Assembly: GCA_009809945.1 (NCBI GenBank)
Contig: WTPW01000310.1
Coordinates: 1-64,000, forward strand
Direction of reading: 5' to 3'
Length of the DNA stretch: 64,000 bases
From: Gigaspora margarita
Lineage: Eukaryota > Glomeromycota > Glomeromycetes > Diversisporales > Gigasporaceae
Made by a program: the position numbers and the translations under genes. The notes beneath the pieces were generated by a model. That model was not told the DNA's origin. It searched no databases and worked only from the letters and a program-made list of their open reading frames with translations. This document shows, piece after piece, positions 47,194 to 59,215 of this stretch. Within the stretch, counting starts at the first letter, position 1. Every line of letters starts with the position of its first letter.

Positions 47194-48512
47194 TAGTGCA
47201 GGACACCTAAAGGCAGAATTTTTGAAATTTGTCCCATTTTCAAAAATTTTATATTGAAATTTGATGTCTTTGTGAATCCTTGTATTTTGATTGGCTAATA
47301 ATTAATTTTTAAAAATATTTTAAAATTAATTTAAAAATTAATTTTAAAATTAGCCAATAGCAGAAGGCTAAAACATGTGACTTGTCCCATTTTTGGCCAA
47401 ATTTTTACGGATCATATAAGAATACTATACTTTTAAACTCATTAATTGAAAAAGTTTACATTAATTTTTGAAAAGTTAAGGCCGCTAAGGGGGCTTACAG
47501 AAATTATGTAATATTTTTGTTACTAATAAATTTCAAAATTTTACCCCACCCACCCACACCTGATACTCTATTAGCCAATCAAATTTTATATTTTTTAAAA
47601 TTTATTCATAAGTTCAATTTATGAAATTGATAATAACTATTGCTCTACCGGACCAATTTAGATGATTTAACTACCAAAATGTTCGTCTCACTGAGACGAT
47701 TCTAACAAGCCCAAAATTGTTAAAATCTAATCACAGGGTCCCAAAATCGTTCAACTTTTGTGTAATTTTAATAGTAATTTTTTAGAATCACTAAGTAAAT
47801 ATATTTGATATTGAATAACGTTTGATCTACTTGCCCGTTTTGGATGATTTAACTACCAAAATGTTCGTCTCAGTGAGACGATTCTAACAAGTCCAAAATC
47901 GCTAAATTCTAATCACAGGATTCCAAGATCTATAAAGATTTTATTGTTTGTTTAACAATACAAATCTTTACTGATCTTGGAATCCTGTGATTAGAATTTA
48001 GCGATTTTGGACTTTTTAGAATCATCTCACTGAAACGAACATTTTGGTAGTTAAATCATCCAAAATGGGCCAGTGGATCAAAAGTTATTCAATATAAAAG
48101 AAATTTATTTAGTGATTCTAAAAAATCACTATTAAAATTACACAAAAGTTGAACGATCTTTGGACCCTGTGATTAGATTTTAACGATTTTGGGCTTGTTA
48201 GAATCGTCTCAGTGAGATGAACATTTTGGTAGTTAAATCATCTAAATTGGATCAGTAGATCAATAAGTATTAATAATTTAATAATTTTATACTTTTGGCC
48301 AAAATTATAAAATTTTGACCAGAATTATAATTATAACCTGATATTTTCGGGACCCCACCCACCCACTAAAAAATTACGTAATTTCTGGAAGCCCCCTAAG
48401 TTGTAGCAAATTAGCTAAATTACAAAATAGGGGCATATTTTTTGTGATATTGGTTTTATATTGAATATTATTAGCTTTTAAAGTTTTTGAAGTCTTTAGG
48501 TGTCCCGCACTG
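47194..48512. mobile_element. Tc1/mariner-like MITE (TAGTGCAGGACACCTAAAG ends)
   Basis: TAGTGCAGGACACCTAAAG on the left is mirrored as CTTTAGGTGTCCCGCACTG on the right, with TA on both sides. The original element is only about 400 bp; the rest is the palindrome 47489-48396 inserted in it. Confidence 0.8.
47489..48396. mobile_element. 908 bp palindromic Harbinger-like element with fourfold inner motif
   Basis: The ends GGGGGCTTACAGAAATTATG and, inverse, GGGGGCTTCCAGAAATTACG are flanked by TAA (47486-47488, 48397-48399). The whole element folds on itself around about 47945. A motif of about 75 bp beginning GATGATTTAACTACCAAAAT, containing the self-complementary CGTCTCA(C/G)TGAGACG and ending CTAATCACAGG, occurs twice in each arm: forward near 47651 and 47839, reverse near 48000 and 48180. 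Confidence 0.85.
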
Positions 48513-48572
48513 TAGTTATAAGATTTTAAAAAAGCAATCAAAATTTGATGAGAAGTGACTTGGTGCACCATA

Positions 48573-49059
48573 TTAATTTATTTATTTAGAAATTATCATT
48601 TATCACTATACCAATGTATCAATGCCACCTTCTAATTGACTAATTATTTTGTTTGCTTTGATTTTATATTAATTAAAACTAACAGATAATGGCTAGTTAA
48701 GGCAGATGGCTAAAGCCAGATGCATTTATATGTTTTTGATTATTTAATTAAATTAGTTAGTTAGGGTTAGAATTAGAGCTTGCCTTATGAGTAAAATTAT
48801 CTTCCCAACATTTTTTATTAATACTTATAGACAGGCTTAGACACTCATTTCTTGTATTTTCAGTGTTTTCATTTTTTCATTGCTTTTGTCTTGTTAGGCT
48901 AATTCATAAAGATCAAATCTTATGATTTGATAGGCTTTTTATTATATGAACTCACTTGGCGAAATTGTAAAATATGATGATCCTGGATGCAAAACTTATG
49001 TTTTTGATACTCTTGCACTTACTTTTTTGATACTGATTTACATGCAGATCCCAGTAAAA
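48573..49059. repeat. Left copy of a ~200 bp direct repeat flanking an array
   Basis: GGCTAAAGCCA, TTAGGGTTAGAA, ATCTTCCCAACATTTTTTAT and AGACAGGCTTAGAC here recur in the same order near 50430-50600. The plus frame 48946-49152 shares the peptide DPGCKTYVFDT with a minus frame at 50597-50812, because the DNA is repeated in inverse. Confidence 0.55.
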
Positions 49060-50420
49060 ATAAAAAATTTAAAAACTTTGAGCAAAGATATCTTGACAAC
49101 TACCTGCTTGAATCTGATAAACCTTTTTGATTCGAACTTTATGGATTCATAGAATTTGAATAAAAAAAATTCATTGAATTTAGCTATAAGTTGTTGAGAT
49201 ATTTTTACTCAAATTAGAGAAAATCAAAATGCCTATCAAAATAGAAGCTGCACCAAATTTCTCTCTAACTTTGAGTAAAGATAACTATCTGACCAAATTT
49301 GATAAAACATTTTTTGATTGAATTCTATAGATTCATAGAATTTGAATAAAAAAATTTTTATTGAAATTAGTCGTGTTATCGAGATATCTTTAGAGTATAT
49401 CAAAATATCTATCAAAATAGAAACTATAGCAAATTTTCTTTCTAGCTTTGAGTGAAGATATCTTGATAACTATCTAACTGAATTCAGCAAACTTTTTTAT
49501 TTGAATTCTATAAATTCATAGAATTCAAAAAAAAATTTTATTGCATTTAATCAAGTGGTTATCAAGATATCTTTGCTCAAAAAAAAAATCAAAATGCATA
49601 TCAATGCCAAATTTTCTTTCTTCATTAAGTAAAAATCTCAACACCCACTTGACTAGATGCAATGAAAATTTTTATTTAAATTTTATGAATGCATAGAATT
49701 GAAAGTAAAAAATTTTATAAATTTGAACAGACTGTTATCAAGATATATTCACTCAAAGTTAGTGAAAAAATTTCTATTTGATAAGCATTTTGTTTTTCTC
49801 TAATGTTGAGCAAAGGTATCTCAATAGTCACTTGACTAAATTCAATGAAAATTTTTTTATTCAAATTCTATGAAATCCATAGGATTCAAACAAAAAAAGT
49901 TTTATTGAATTTTGTCAAATAGTTAGGCCAGACCAAGTTGATTATGTGTTTTACATTACCTCCCTCTCCCTTCTAAAAGAGGGGAGGGAGGAGTGGTTCT
50001 TATAGTAAAATTTTAAAAAATTTTGTTTTTCAAAAAAAATTTTTTCTGATTTGTCCCATGGCTAGATAAAAATTTTTTGAAATATTCCGTAGCCCTATGT
50101 ATATCTATCTAAATTTTTTTTACTATGAGGGAGGGGGAGCTCTGAGGAGGGGTTAATGTAAAACACATAATCAACTTGGTCTGGCCTTATCGAGATATCT
50201 TTGCTCAAAGTTAGAGAGAAATTTGGCGCAGCTTCTATTTTGATTTTCTTTAATTTTGAGCAAAGATATTTCAACAACCTCATGGCTAAATACAATGAAA
50301 TTTTTTTTATTTGAATTCTATGAATCCATAGAATTCAAATCGAAAAGGTTTTATAAGATTCAAGCATGTAGTTTTCGAGATATCTTTGCTCAAAGTCAGG
50401 ATCTGCATATTGATCATTAT
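49060..50420. repeat. Tandem array, ~180-190 bp unit, with inverted-repeat units
   Basis: About six or seven units carry GAGTAAAGATATCTTGATAA near one end and TTATCGAGATATCTTTGCTC near the other, with TTGAATTCTATGAATTCATA in the middle. Each unit is therefore itself roughly palindromic. One unit is split by the MITE at 49926-50186. Confidence 0.7.
49926..50186. mobile_element. Harbinger-like MITE (GGCCAGACCAAGTTGATTAT ends), TTA target
   Basis: The TIR GGCCAGACCAAGTTGATTAT is at least 30 bp and near perfect at both ends. TTA lies on both sides (49923-49925, 50187-50189). G-rich GGGAGGGAGG tracts lie near both ends. Confidence 0.85.
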
Positions 50421-50880
50421 CAAAAAAGAGTGATGGCTAAAGCCATGTACCCATGTGATTTTTTGAAAATTTAGTTAAAATTAGGGTTAGAGCCAGTTTA
50501 GCAGGGTCTGGGTTAGGGTTAGAACAGAATATATAGGTAAAATTGCCTTCCCGGTATTTTTTATTAATGGTTCAAGACAGGTTTGAACTGCTGTTTTTAT
50601 GTTCTTGTGTTTTTTTTGTTTTTTGTCTTCCTTGGGCTGATCCGTGTAAACAAAATTTTGCGACTCCGGTTGGTTGATTTATACAAAAATGTCACGTGGG
50701 ACATGGCTTTAGACGACCCCCAAAAAAGTAAGTCAGGAGTATCAAAAACGTAAGTTTTGCATCCCGGATCAGCCTGACATGTGATCAAAGCGAAGAAAAA
50801 CAAAAAAAACAAAAAAAAAGAGAAAATTACGAAAACGGGTGTTTAAACCTGTCTTGGGGCACTAATTGATAACGACAGGA
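50421..50880. repeat. Right copy of the direct repeat flanking the array
   Basis: GGCTAAAGCCATG, GGGTTAGAA and TTGCCTTCCCGGTATTTTTT match 48690-48850. An inverted copy of the GGCTAAAGCCATG motif lies near 50700 (ACATGGCTTTAGAC). Confidence 0.5.
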
Positions 50881-51344
50881 ATGAATTTTACATATTAAAA
50901 CTGATTATAAATTACTAAGCATCTAACCATAACATCCTAACCATTTAAAAAAAATGGTCAATTTCACGTTAAACCTGATCCTACATCCAGATTGGTCGAT
51001 CAGAGGTGGTGATACAATTCATGCAATGAATGATAACTCTCTTTATTTTATTTATTTATTTATAAAAATAAGTTTATATTTTTAAATTAACTGTTTTCTT
51101 TGCTAATATAAATAAATTCAATACACATTAATACTAAATATTATCAAGAATTATTTTTTCTTTTATAAACTAAACGATATTTTTTATATATCTTTGATTT
51201 ATATTAGAATTTTAATATTAAGATTTTAAAACTTTAGCATGTTGATATTAAAAATTAGGGTCAGGTTCGGTTGGCTATAACCTGACCCGACCCGACCCGT
51301 TCTGAGCACTAGTTGGGACTAGGTTGTTTGAACAGTATAAAACA

Positions 51345-51790
51345 TTAAAAAAAATTTTATTTATGCAAATGAGTGTTTATGATATAAGTAAATTATTAAT
51401 GGTTGTATATTTTTTATCACTTGGTTATATAATTTTCTTTTTAATTTTTTACCTATTGAGAAATAATTGCGTCATTTCAAAATTTAAGAACAATTATTGT
51501 TGCAGCTGATGCTGAAAATGGCTGATGCTGAAATTTTGACCTATTTTGATACAAATTTTTTAAAAATTTTTTTGGGTAATTTTGACAGTTTTTTTTTTAG
51601 GGTTGGGTTAGGGTTTAGGGTTAGAATTGAATATTAAAGAGTATAGGTAGATTTTAGCAGGGCATATATTTTCAAATCGCGACCCAAATTTCAGCATCAG
51701 CCATTTTCAGTATCAGCTATGACAATTATTGATAGATACTGCTTATATAGAACTTGGGTATGGGTAATAAAAAGTACTGACTAGTTTTAG
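51345..51790 (+). repeat. Dispersed repeat, filled-site copy
   Basis: This is homologous (inverted) to 10897-11105 over at least 200 bp, from AAATGAGTGTTTATGATA to GGGTATGGGTAATAAAAAGT. It is interrupted by a 222 bp MITE at AAGAACAATTATTG. Confidence 0.75.
51500..51721. mobile_element. MITE with AGCTGATGCTGAAAATGGCT ends, ~10 bp duplication
   Basis: AGCTGATGCTGAAAATGGCT on the left is mirrored by GCCATTTTCAGTATCAGCT on the right. ACAATTATTG is present at 51490-51499 and 51722-51731. The empty site at 10897-11105 has that sequence only once, which proves the insertion. A 9-10 bp duplication suggests a MULE-like origin. GGGTTAGGGTTTAGGGTTAG inside is internal, not telomeric. Confidence 0.85.
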
Positions 51791-53640
51791 TTTTAAAATC
51801 AAGTTAATTATAATTTACATACGTACTTAAATGGTATGAATAAACAACTTATTGATTCCGTATTAGAAAAGTGTTTTAAAAATCAAAGAAATATCTTTAT
51901 TAGTACAGTACATTATAACTATTGTATTTTATAGAATGCCACCCAATCATCAATTGCTCTAATCAATCAAATTACTAGATTAAACAGTGCATTGCTCAAT
52001 TTAGTTGTACGTTTGTAATATTTCAATTATTTTTTATTGAGTTTTGGCAAGAAAAAAATTTTAATTTCAAGTTTATTATCGATTATTTATTGGATTCAAC
52101 TCATGAAAGATATGATTGGTGATAATATATGATTATATGCTACCGTCAATTTTCAAAAAGAGCTGAGTTCATATATAATTGATGTCCATTGTTTTTATCT
52201 AAATAATCAATTATGTACGTACGCATGTGCGAGTTTAAATTGTTCAATATTACAGATGCAGGCGAATCGTCTCAATGAGTTATAATGGTATTCAGCAAGT
52301 TAAGGTTATACACATTGTGCCGTGATTAACATTTTTTAAAAAAAAAATTTATTATTTCAAAACCTATTATGAATTCGCCCAAAAATATTAGTATTGGAGA
52401 ACAGCTTAATTTTGAATTAAACTCTATACATTTTTCTTCTTAAATAACTATATTAACAATTGCTAAGATGGTTTATAGCATGCTTTTATATAAGTTGTAG
52501 ATATTATTATATAACCTATATATTATTTGAGAGCTGCTGATAGAAGCCAGACATTGGATTTAAGCTTATAATATGTCAGAACTAATTCTGAACAACTTAG
52601 ATATGTTCTAATCATTTAATACATATCTGATATAATACTGATAATGCTGTATATTGTAGAATAAATTTTTTTTAAACCACTCTAAAAAAAGTTACGTATC
52701 TGAGTTTAAATTTCTACAAACAAAAGTTTCCATTTTCCATGTTCCTTCTTACGTTATACTCAATGTAAAATTCGATTGTCATATATATATTTTAACAAAA
52801 AAAAAATCTTTAAGTGGTAAATCGCAGATAAAGGGTAAAAAATGATTAATTTTTTTTTAATTTAATAAACTAATTTTTTGAATATTTAAATTCTACTTAC
52901 AAAATTAAAATTTGCTCATCAGCTGCCTTTTTGTGCAGATCATTTTACCAGTACGATCACATGAATATGTAATATGAAATGTGAGAGGTATGGTTTATGC
53001 TCGTCAAAGTTGATGTCCACTATACTGATTTTTGAAGAATCCTTTTTTAGTGTAGGTAATGGTTTTTATTTTTCCAATTCAGGCAGGGGTTATAGTGATT
53101 CTGACAATACGGGATGACAATACGTGCATGTGTAATGTACATTGAACGATGGTGTGAAATATCTTGTCAAAAATGATTATATATTGTAATTGACTAATAG
53201 TATGGGATACTTTTTTTGAAATTATGCGTGATTTATGATATATGAAACTATTCCTAATAAGGGGGTTATCAATTGATGTTTGATGTTTTTCAATTATCAG
53301 TTATCGATACCAATAAAATGTTTTTGCCACTTTGCCGTTTTTGATTAGCTATATCCAAAAACCGTAATCAGACCGTGTGAAAATTTAAAATATGATCAGA
53401 ATGATACTATTTAAATCTATAATTATTGCATGTTAATGTCATAATAGTCTCGTCATAATTAGTAATTAATCTATTACTACGAATTAATAATAATCAGTTG
53501 TCATTTATTTATATATATAATTTTTTTTTAAAAAATTGACTTTCGTTTGTTACGACACTTTGTATGTTGAGATTTAAAAAATCAACTTCCATTCGTCATT
53601 CACACTTTGTATCTTTTGTAATTAGAGTGAGCCATGGACA
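51791..53640. other. Non-coding, nothing recognised
   Basis: This AT-rich unique DNA has no frame of note and no clear element ends. I could not support an exon chain. Confidence 0.45.
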
Positions 53641-55450
53641 ACATTAATAATATGCATTAATGAGTTACGTAACAGTAAATCATAATAGAAGCTATAATTT
53701 CAACATAAATTAACTCAACCCTAACCACATATTGTGATTATTAGAATAACGGGCAAGTTTTGTATGAGAATTTTTTGCAATAATTCTTGATAGAAGTCAC
53801 AATAATTTCATTGAAACTCAACCTTAAAATGTATTATATACTGAGTAAGTTTGTAACAGGATTTTTATAATAAATTCACGATAGAAATTGTGATAATTCT
53901 AATACATACTAATTCACCTTTTCATCATTACATGATGCACGTTGTAAGAGTGGTAGGCATTGGGTATATGGCTAAAAACCACTAACAATACCTCTATCTA
54001 ATCAAACCAATGCCTTTTAATTGTATAAGATTCTTGAACCTTTAATTGGTAGGCAAAAAGTATATAGTTGATTTGGTCTGGGTCTCAAAATTCTTTTAGG
54101 GCCTTGATGCAGTGTGGTTGAATGAAGATAAGTATTTCTGGGATTTCTTGTGAATAGTTCTTCTGTTAGTAGTTCAAATGTCATTCTATTTATATAATTC
54201 TTTTTCTTTATTCTAGTCACAAAGGATGAAAGGTTCTAATGTAATACTAATGATCGTCATGTGATAAAGGGCAAAATTGGATGATGCGGGTGATTAATCT
54301 AACAATAAAACAGATTAATTGTTCGATAAATCAGGTAATTAAAGGTTTAATCGATTTGTTTTTATAAAAGGTAATTAATTTGATCTTTCTTTCTTTAACT
54401 GGGTTATACTAGTGACATTATTCAAAATAACAAATACTCTACAGGTGAAAGGTAAATTCAATAAGTGATTTAATACAACAATTTTGGGTTAAAGGGAAAC
54501 TTACTCAGAACTAACACTTCTACTCTTATTTCGATACAAATTCATTCAACCTTAACCACATAATGTAATAGCGAGAAAATTCTGTAAGAGAATTTTTTGC
54601 AGCAATTCATAATAAAATCACGATAATTTCATTGCAAATCATCTCAACCCTTAACTGCATACTAGATATCACGTAAGTTTGTAACAGAATTTTTGTTTGT
54701 TTTTGTACCATTTGTTTTGTCTTCATAAGACAAATCGAATAGCACCAAAATAATGTAATTCTGACAATAGTTCACGAGTTAATTAATTTTTAGGAAGAAT
54801 TTTTAAGACTTTCTTATGATAATTTGATAAATTAACTCAAAATAAATTACCTGAAGTGATTGCTAAAATAAGGAGTAAGTTTTTTTAATAATTTTTTACA
54901 ATAATTCATAAAAAATTTTTAATAATATGAATGCAGACTAACTCAACCTTAATCATATTAGTGTTTCAGACGAAACTCGAATTTGCAGGACAAAACAAGT
55001 TTAGAGGTTTCGGACTTATAGGGCGAAACTAAAATTCTTCGGTGCAAAACATTTTGAATTTGAAAATTATTTCGCCTGAAACACCAAATNATAGAGAAAN
55101 CACGATAATTCNATGCAAACTAACTTATCCACATACTGTGGTTACTACAATAGTAAGTTCTCAGTTTTCTTACAATAACTCAATATAAATTAGAATTTCA
55201 ATTTCTAATTTAGAATGAATTACCAATAATTCAAATAAAATTGATTTACCCTTAACCAAAATAGGATGTCATTGGAAGAGTAAGTTCCATAACAGAATTT
55301 TCATGATAGTAATCATGATAATTTGAATATGAACCAACTTAACCGCATACTGAAATATCAAGTAAGGTTTGTAGCAAAATTTTTTGTAATAACCTGCAAG
55401 TGTGATGAGTTCACAAAAGCGAAACTAATTCAATCTTAACAACTCAGATA
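53640..55450 (-). repeat. Inverted block of the ~105 bp satellite-like repeat
   Basis: Read on the minus strand, units show TAGAATTATCACAATTTCTA, TCCTGTTACAAACTTACTCA and TATGTGGTTAGGGTTGAGTT in the same order as at 4960-6460. About ten diverged units remain. The region 53940-54480 between them is unrelated. Confidence 0.65.
54960..55086. mobile_element. Short MITE with GTGTTTCAG(A/G)CGAAA ends
   Basis: GTGTTTCAGACGAAACTCG on the left is mirrored by TTTCGCCTGAAACAC on the right, about 125 bp in total. It lies inside the satellite-like block. A few ambiguous bases follow it. Confidence 0.65.
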
Positions 55451-55470
55451 TCAAATAAATTCATAATAAT

Positions 55471-55632
55471 AATATCTCGGGTCATTGGGCATTAATGGAT
55501 TGATCCTTGACAGTAGTAATAGAAATACATGACTAATACTGATCGGCTGCGTAAGCAGCCGATCAGTATCAGCCATGTCTGTTATTATTGTCAAGGATCA
55601 ATCCACTAATACAAGTGACCCAAGATATTAAA
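55471..55632. mobile_element. Near-perfect foldback hairpin
   Basis: Arms of about 75-78 bp pair (AATATCTCGGGTCA, GGATTGATCCTTGACA, ACTGATCGGCTGC) around a loop of only a few bases (GTAA). It could form a cruciform. Confidence 0.8.
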
Positions 55633-58316
55633 TAATCAAATATATATATATTTTTAAAACATAATAGCACTATTGAAATATTTGTAAAAATAGGGCATTA
55701 TACTTAATAAAATCTTTGTGGTAAATGTAAGCTATTGTTCTAGTACGCTGAGGTTCATTTTGTTTGTGTTAAATTTATTAGTGCAGATATCTTAATAGGT
55801 TAATTGAATGAAATATTCTCACAAATATTGCCGATCGTACTAGTCCTGCGCGGCATCTATGCTGTGCAGCTATCTTATATAATCAATTGAAGTTTATTTT
55901 GATTGGTTGTTAAAATATCCCAGAAAAAATGTAGACCATTCTCCGGATAAAGTATCGGCTGTACCGGGTGAATTTTATTACTCACGAAACTTTCAAAGAT
56001 TAGTCTAAAGACACATATTGTGTCTTACAATATATTCATAATAACTAATTTATATTTCACAATGTATATAATATTATTTGTTTTGCAATAAGTACACTGT
56101 TTATTTTACAACAAATACTTTAAGTTTTGCGACACAATGCTAAATAATAACATATACAAACATTTTTAAACACTGCTACTATAAAACGTTATATTTATAA
56201 ACTACTTATGGCCTAAATATAATAAAAAAAATAGAGTTTGGAATATTAGTTCCAAATACGTAGTGCTTTTTACTTCTAGAAAACAAGTAGAACTAGTTGA
56301 GACAAACTCTTGCAACTTTCACTTACTAATTGCTTAGGTCGCCGAAGCACCTTCTGACCTTTCAAAACTTTCACTTCTCATCTAGTTTTTGAAACTATTG
56401 CATCTAACTGCATCTCAGGTTAAAAAACAAAATATCCAAAAATAAAATATCAACTACTCAAGTTGGTTTTTGTTTTGTATTACAAAAATTTTTTTTTCAT
56501 ATGACATGATGATTTTTTACTTATAAAAGTACTTCAAAAATTATAATTGACTGTATAAAAAAAAAGTTCGTCACCAATCATAATTATTCTAATTTTAGCC
56601 AATCAAAACAAACTTCTGCTATGCTTAATCAATTATGGCAAAATTTAATATAGTGTGCGAATACATATAAAAGTATTTTTTTTACTAAGCAAACCTTTTA
56701 TAATTTCTAATTAAACTTTGCAGAACCAACTTTTCTGATTCTAATGATGTTAAATCATTCAAATCACGTTAGTATATGACACGATATGAGTATTTGTTGA
56801 TTGTTTACTATAGGATTTTTTTATTATGATCGGAAATGTACGGCATTCCACTTCTATATAAGGCAATTAGTAAAACTCTGCCGATTTTTACTATGAAATT
56901 TTGACTTAATAATAAAATGGATTTTTATTTTTTTCCTGTCCATCTTAATTTAGATTTTTTTTTTTTGAATTTTCAAACCCTTTCAGGTCATATTCAATTG
57001 GTTTAATTTTGATTAGTCAAACTACTTAGAAGCAAAATTATTCACCCTACATAAATTTTTACTATCAATATTTTATTGCATTAAAATCATTAAATCGGAT
57101 TTTATATATTATTCTTTTAACCCATAACTATTCTTTTATTACTCTTCAATGTCTCTTCTTCCATCATTTATGATTTTTTCATTCTATACCCGATTTAGCT
57201 ATAATACATTCCCACAAAAAAATTGTTCACCCTGTAATTTTAACCAATAGAATTTTAAGATCAAGTGTAATGTAAAAACCACTTTTTTACAAAAAAAAAG
57301 GAATAGTGATAGCTCTAAATTTTTATTAGAATCGTGAAATTTTATTACATTTTCTAACCCTAGCCTTAATTATAATGCTATTTTCTTAGCTTTAATTTAC
57401 ACGTAATTTAATTATTACAATATATGTAATCATGAAAGGTTCTACTATGTGATTATGATACAACTTTTATATACAACCTTAAATTAGCACAACATTCACA
57501 TGCTTGTGAACCAATCAGAATGCTTTTATCGCAAACAGACACATCATAGAGTTTTATAGCAAAGCTTTCAACTGGAAAAAGAACTTTTGATATCTATAAT
57601 TTTGATAATAAACTTGCGATAAAATTTGCACAGTTTATAGCTAGAATTATTTTTTTCTCAAATCTTGTTAAATTTGCAAAAAGATGTATGGATTCAAATT
57701 CGTAAAGTTGACCTACCATCAAATATGCTTTGATTACTACATGGATTAAAGAAATAGAAACTTCTGGTGAAAATAAAGTCAAAAAACAAATCTTTGACGT
57801 TGATAACATAAGACAGAATTCAACGCATCCAGATTCTATGTACAGGTGCAAATTTATCAATATGTAGAAGATATCAAAAGTGATAACAAGTGTACCTGCA
57901 ATGTGAAAACCTATCAGTTTTTTTGATGATAAATGGATTGAATATTTGCGAAAACAGAGGTACTGCTGACCTTCCAAAACTTTTATGTGATATTATTTGT
58001 TTAAATCTGATCCTGCTAATTAAAAATAATATAGTCTAATATCTAAATTATCCAAAAAAAGTAAGTTAAAAATAACCTTTTTATATACGATTATTGATCA
58101 GGTTTATTATGGATCAATTTTTAATCATATATGAATACGTGAGTGTGAAAACCTGTAATTAATCATATAAAGATTGGATCTGTCAAAAAATCCTTAACCA
58201 GATATTATTAGTTTACCCCAGATTACCCAGGTAAATTATTATATATCTCAGGTAACTACTGGTATATAATAATACTTTTTACCCGGGTCCAATCTCTATA
58301 ATCATAATGTTTTACT
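55633..58316. other. Long stretch without a supportable gene
   Basis: Unique AT-rich DNA. The longest open stretch (57594-57977, minus) opens at TTG and has no ATG for its first 56 codons and no known motif. A small hairpin with ACCCAGGTAA/TACCCGGGT motifs lies near 58200-58295. Confidence 0.4.
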
Positions 58317-58396
58317 ATGAACTGTTACAGGTTTTTCACTCTAACGCAATCATGTAGTAGTTTTAATTTTTGGAAGTTCAACAGTATATTTTTATC

Positions 58397-58492
58397 TATT
58401 TTTTTTTTTTCTTTTTCCTTTTTTTCTTTCTATTTTTCTTTCTTTTTTGCTTTTCTTTTCCCTTCTTTTTCTTTTTTTTTTCTTATTTTTTT
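58397..58492 (+). repeat. Pyrimidine-only tract
   Basis: Nearly 100 bases of T with interspersed C give a long polypyrimidine strand. The 60-aa frame 58317-58499 is its translation. Confidence 0.7.
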
Positions 58493-58577
58493 ATGTTAAA
58501 AATTTCCAACAATAAACATTAAAAAATTAGAAAGCTAACAATAATATTATTATTGTTGACAAATTGTACAATAATGG

Positions 58578-58706
58578 GGGTTTCAAAATTCACAAATAAG
58601 TGACGCACTTGAAAATAAATAGAATTTTTTCAATAGCATTTTTATTTGTTGTATTATAAATCGGAAGAAAAATGAAATAGGATTCTCGATTTTAACTTTG
58701 AAACCC
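58578..58706. mobile_element. Second copy of the GGTTTCAAAGTTAA MITE
   Basis: GGGTTTCAAAATTCAC, AATAAGTGACGCAC, TTTTTCAATAGCATTTTTAT and TTTTAACTTTGAAACCC match the copy at 28943-29058. A third, more decayed copy starts near 60712. Confidence 0.65.
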
Positions 58707-59215
58707 TCTAATATGCGAAAATCTTAAATATGTAAATAAGCAATACCGTATTACCGTAAAATAATGCACACCTGCACGGTGATTTGATCACCTGTGTGCT
58801 ATTTTGAGTGCATGCATGTGTGCTATTTTGAGGTATCCCAATTTTTTATCCTGTACTGGCGCTGAAAATCTAAACCTTAATATATATATATAGATATATA
58901 TAGGAGCAATTAACCTATTATTGAACTTCTACGTAGCGATAGTAAAAAGCGAATTATTTATTTTTTAAACCTTGCAAATATATAAAGTATCACTATGGTG
59001 CGGTGCATTCAACTCATCACACATGACAACAAGCAGGGCGCTAGGTGCAATAAATGAAGAGAAATGGCAGGATGAATGAGAGCCAGATTATAATCGGGTA
59101 TCGCCTGTAGATTATGATCTTATTTTTCTTTGTTCTTTGTCATCATCACATAGCACTCTAAGGCCATTATAGTTCTAACTTTAAAAAGGATATGCATAAA
59201 ACATTCATTTATTAT

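Larger units (their letters stand above)
46214..48570. mobile_element. TA-flanked TIR element (TAGTGCACCAAGTCACTTCT), with nested insertions
   Basis: The end TAGTGCACCAAGTCACTTCT is mirrored at the right as AGAAGTGACTTGGTGCACCA. The TIR is about 27 bp with TA at 46212-46213 and 48571-48572. It contains AAATTTGGCTAG minisatellite units (46230-46330), a hairpin and another mariner-like element. Confidence 0.75.
45054..51311. mobile_element. TIR element (TAGTGCTC ends) hosting several nested insertions
   Basis: The left end TAGTGCTCCGAATCAGATCA and the inverted right end TAGTGCTCAGAACGGGTCGG are followed inward on both sides by repeated GGGTCAGGTT/AACCTGACC motifs. The flanks GTCAAGAC and GTTGGGAC match at five of eight positions, an old 8 bp duplication at best. 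The remaining length is made of later insertions. Confidence 0.55.

Noticed and set aside
48946-50812. Two frames sharing DPGCKTYVFDT
   Set aside because: The shared peptide comes from an inverted DNA repeat, not from conserved protein coding.
51598-51625. Telomere-like GGGTTAGGGTTTAGGGTTAG
   Set aside because: It lies inside a MITE with mirrored ends and is only a few units long; similar TTAGGGTT strings occur in several other elements here.
57594-57977. 127-codon minus-strand frame
   Set aside because: It opens at TTG, has no ATG for 56 codons and shows no motif; open length alone is weak evidence in this DNA.
58317-58499. 60-codon frame rich in Phe and Ser
   Set aside because: It is the translation of a pyrimidine tract.
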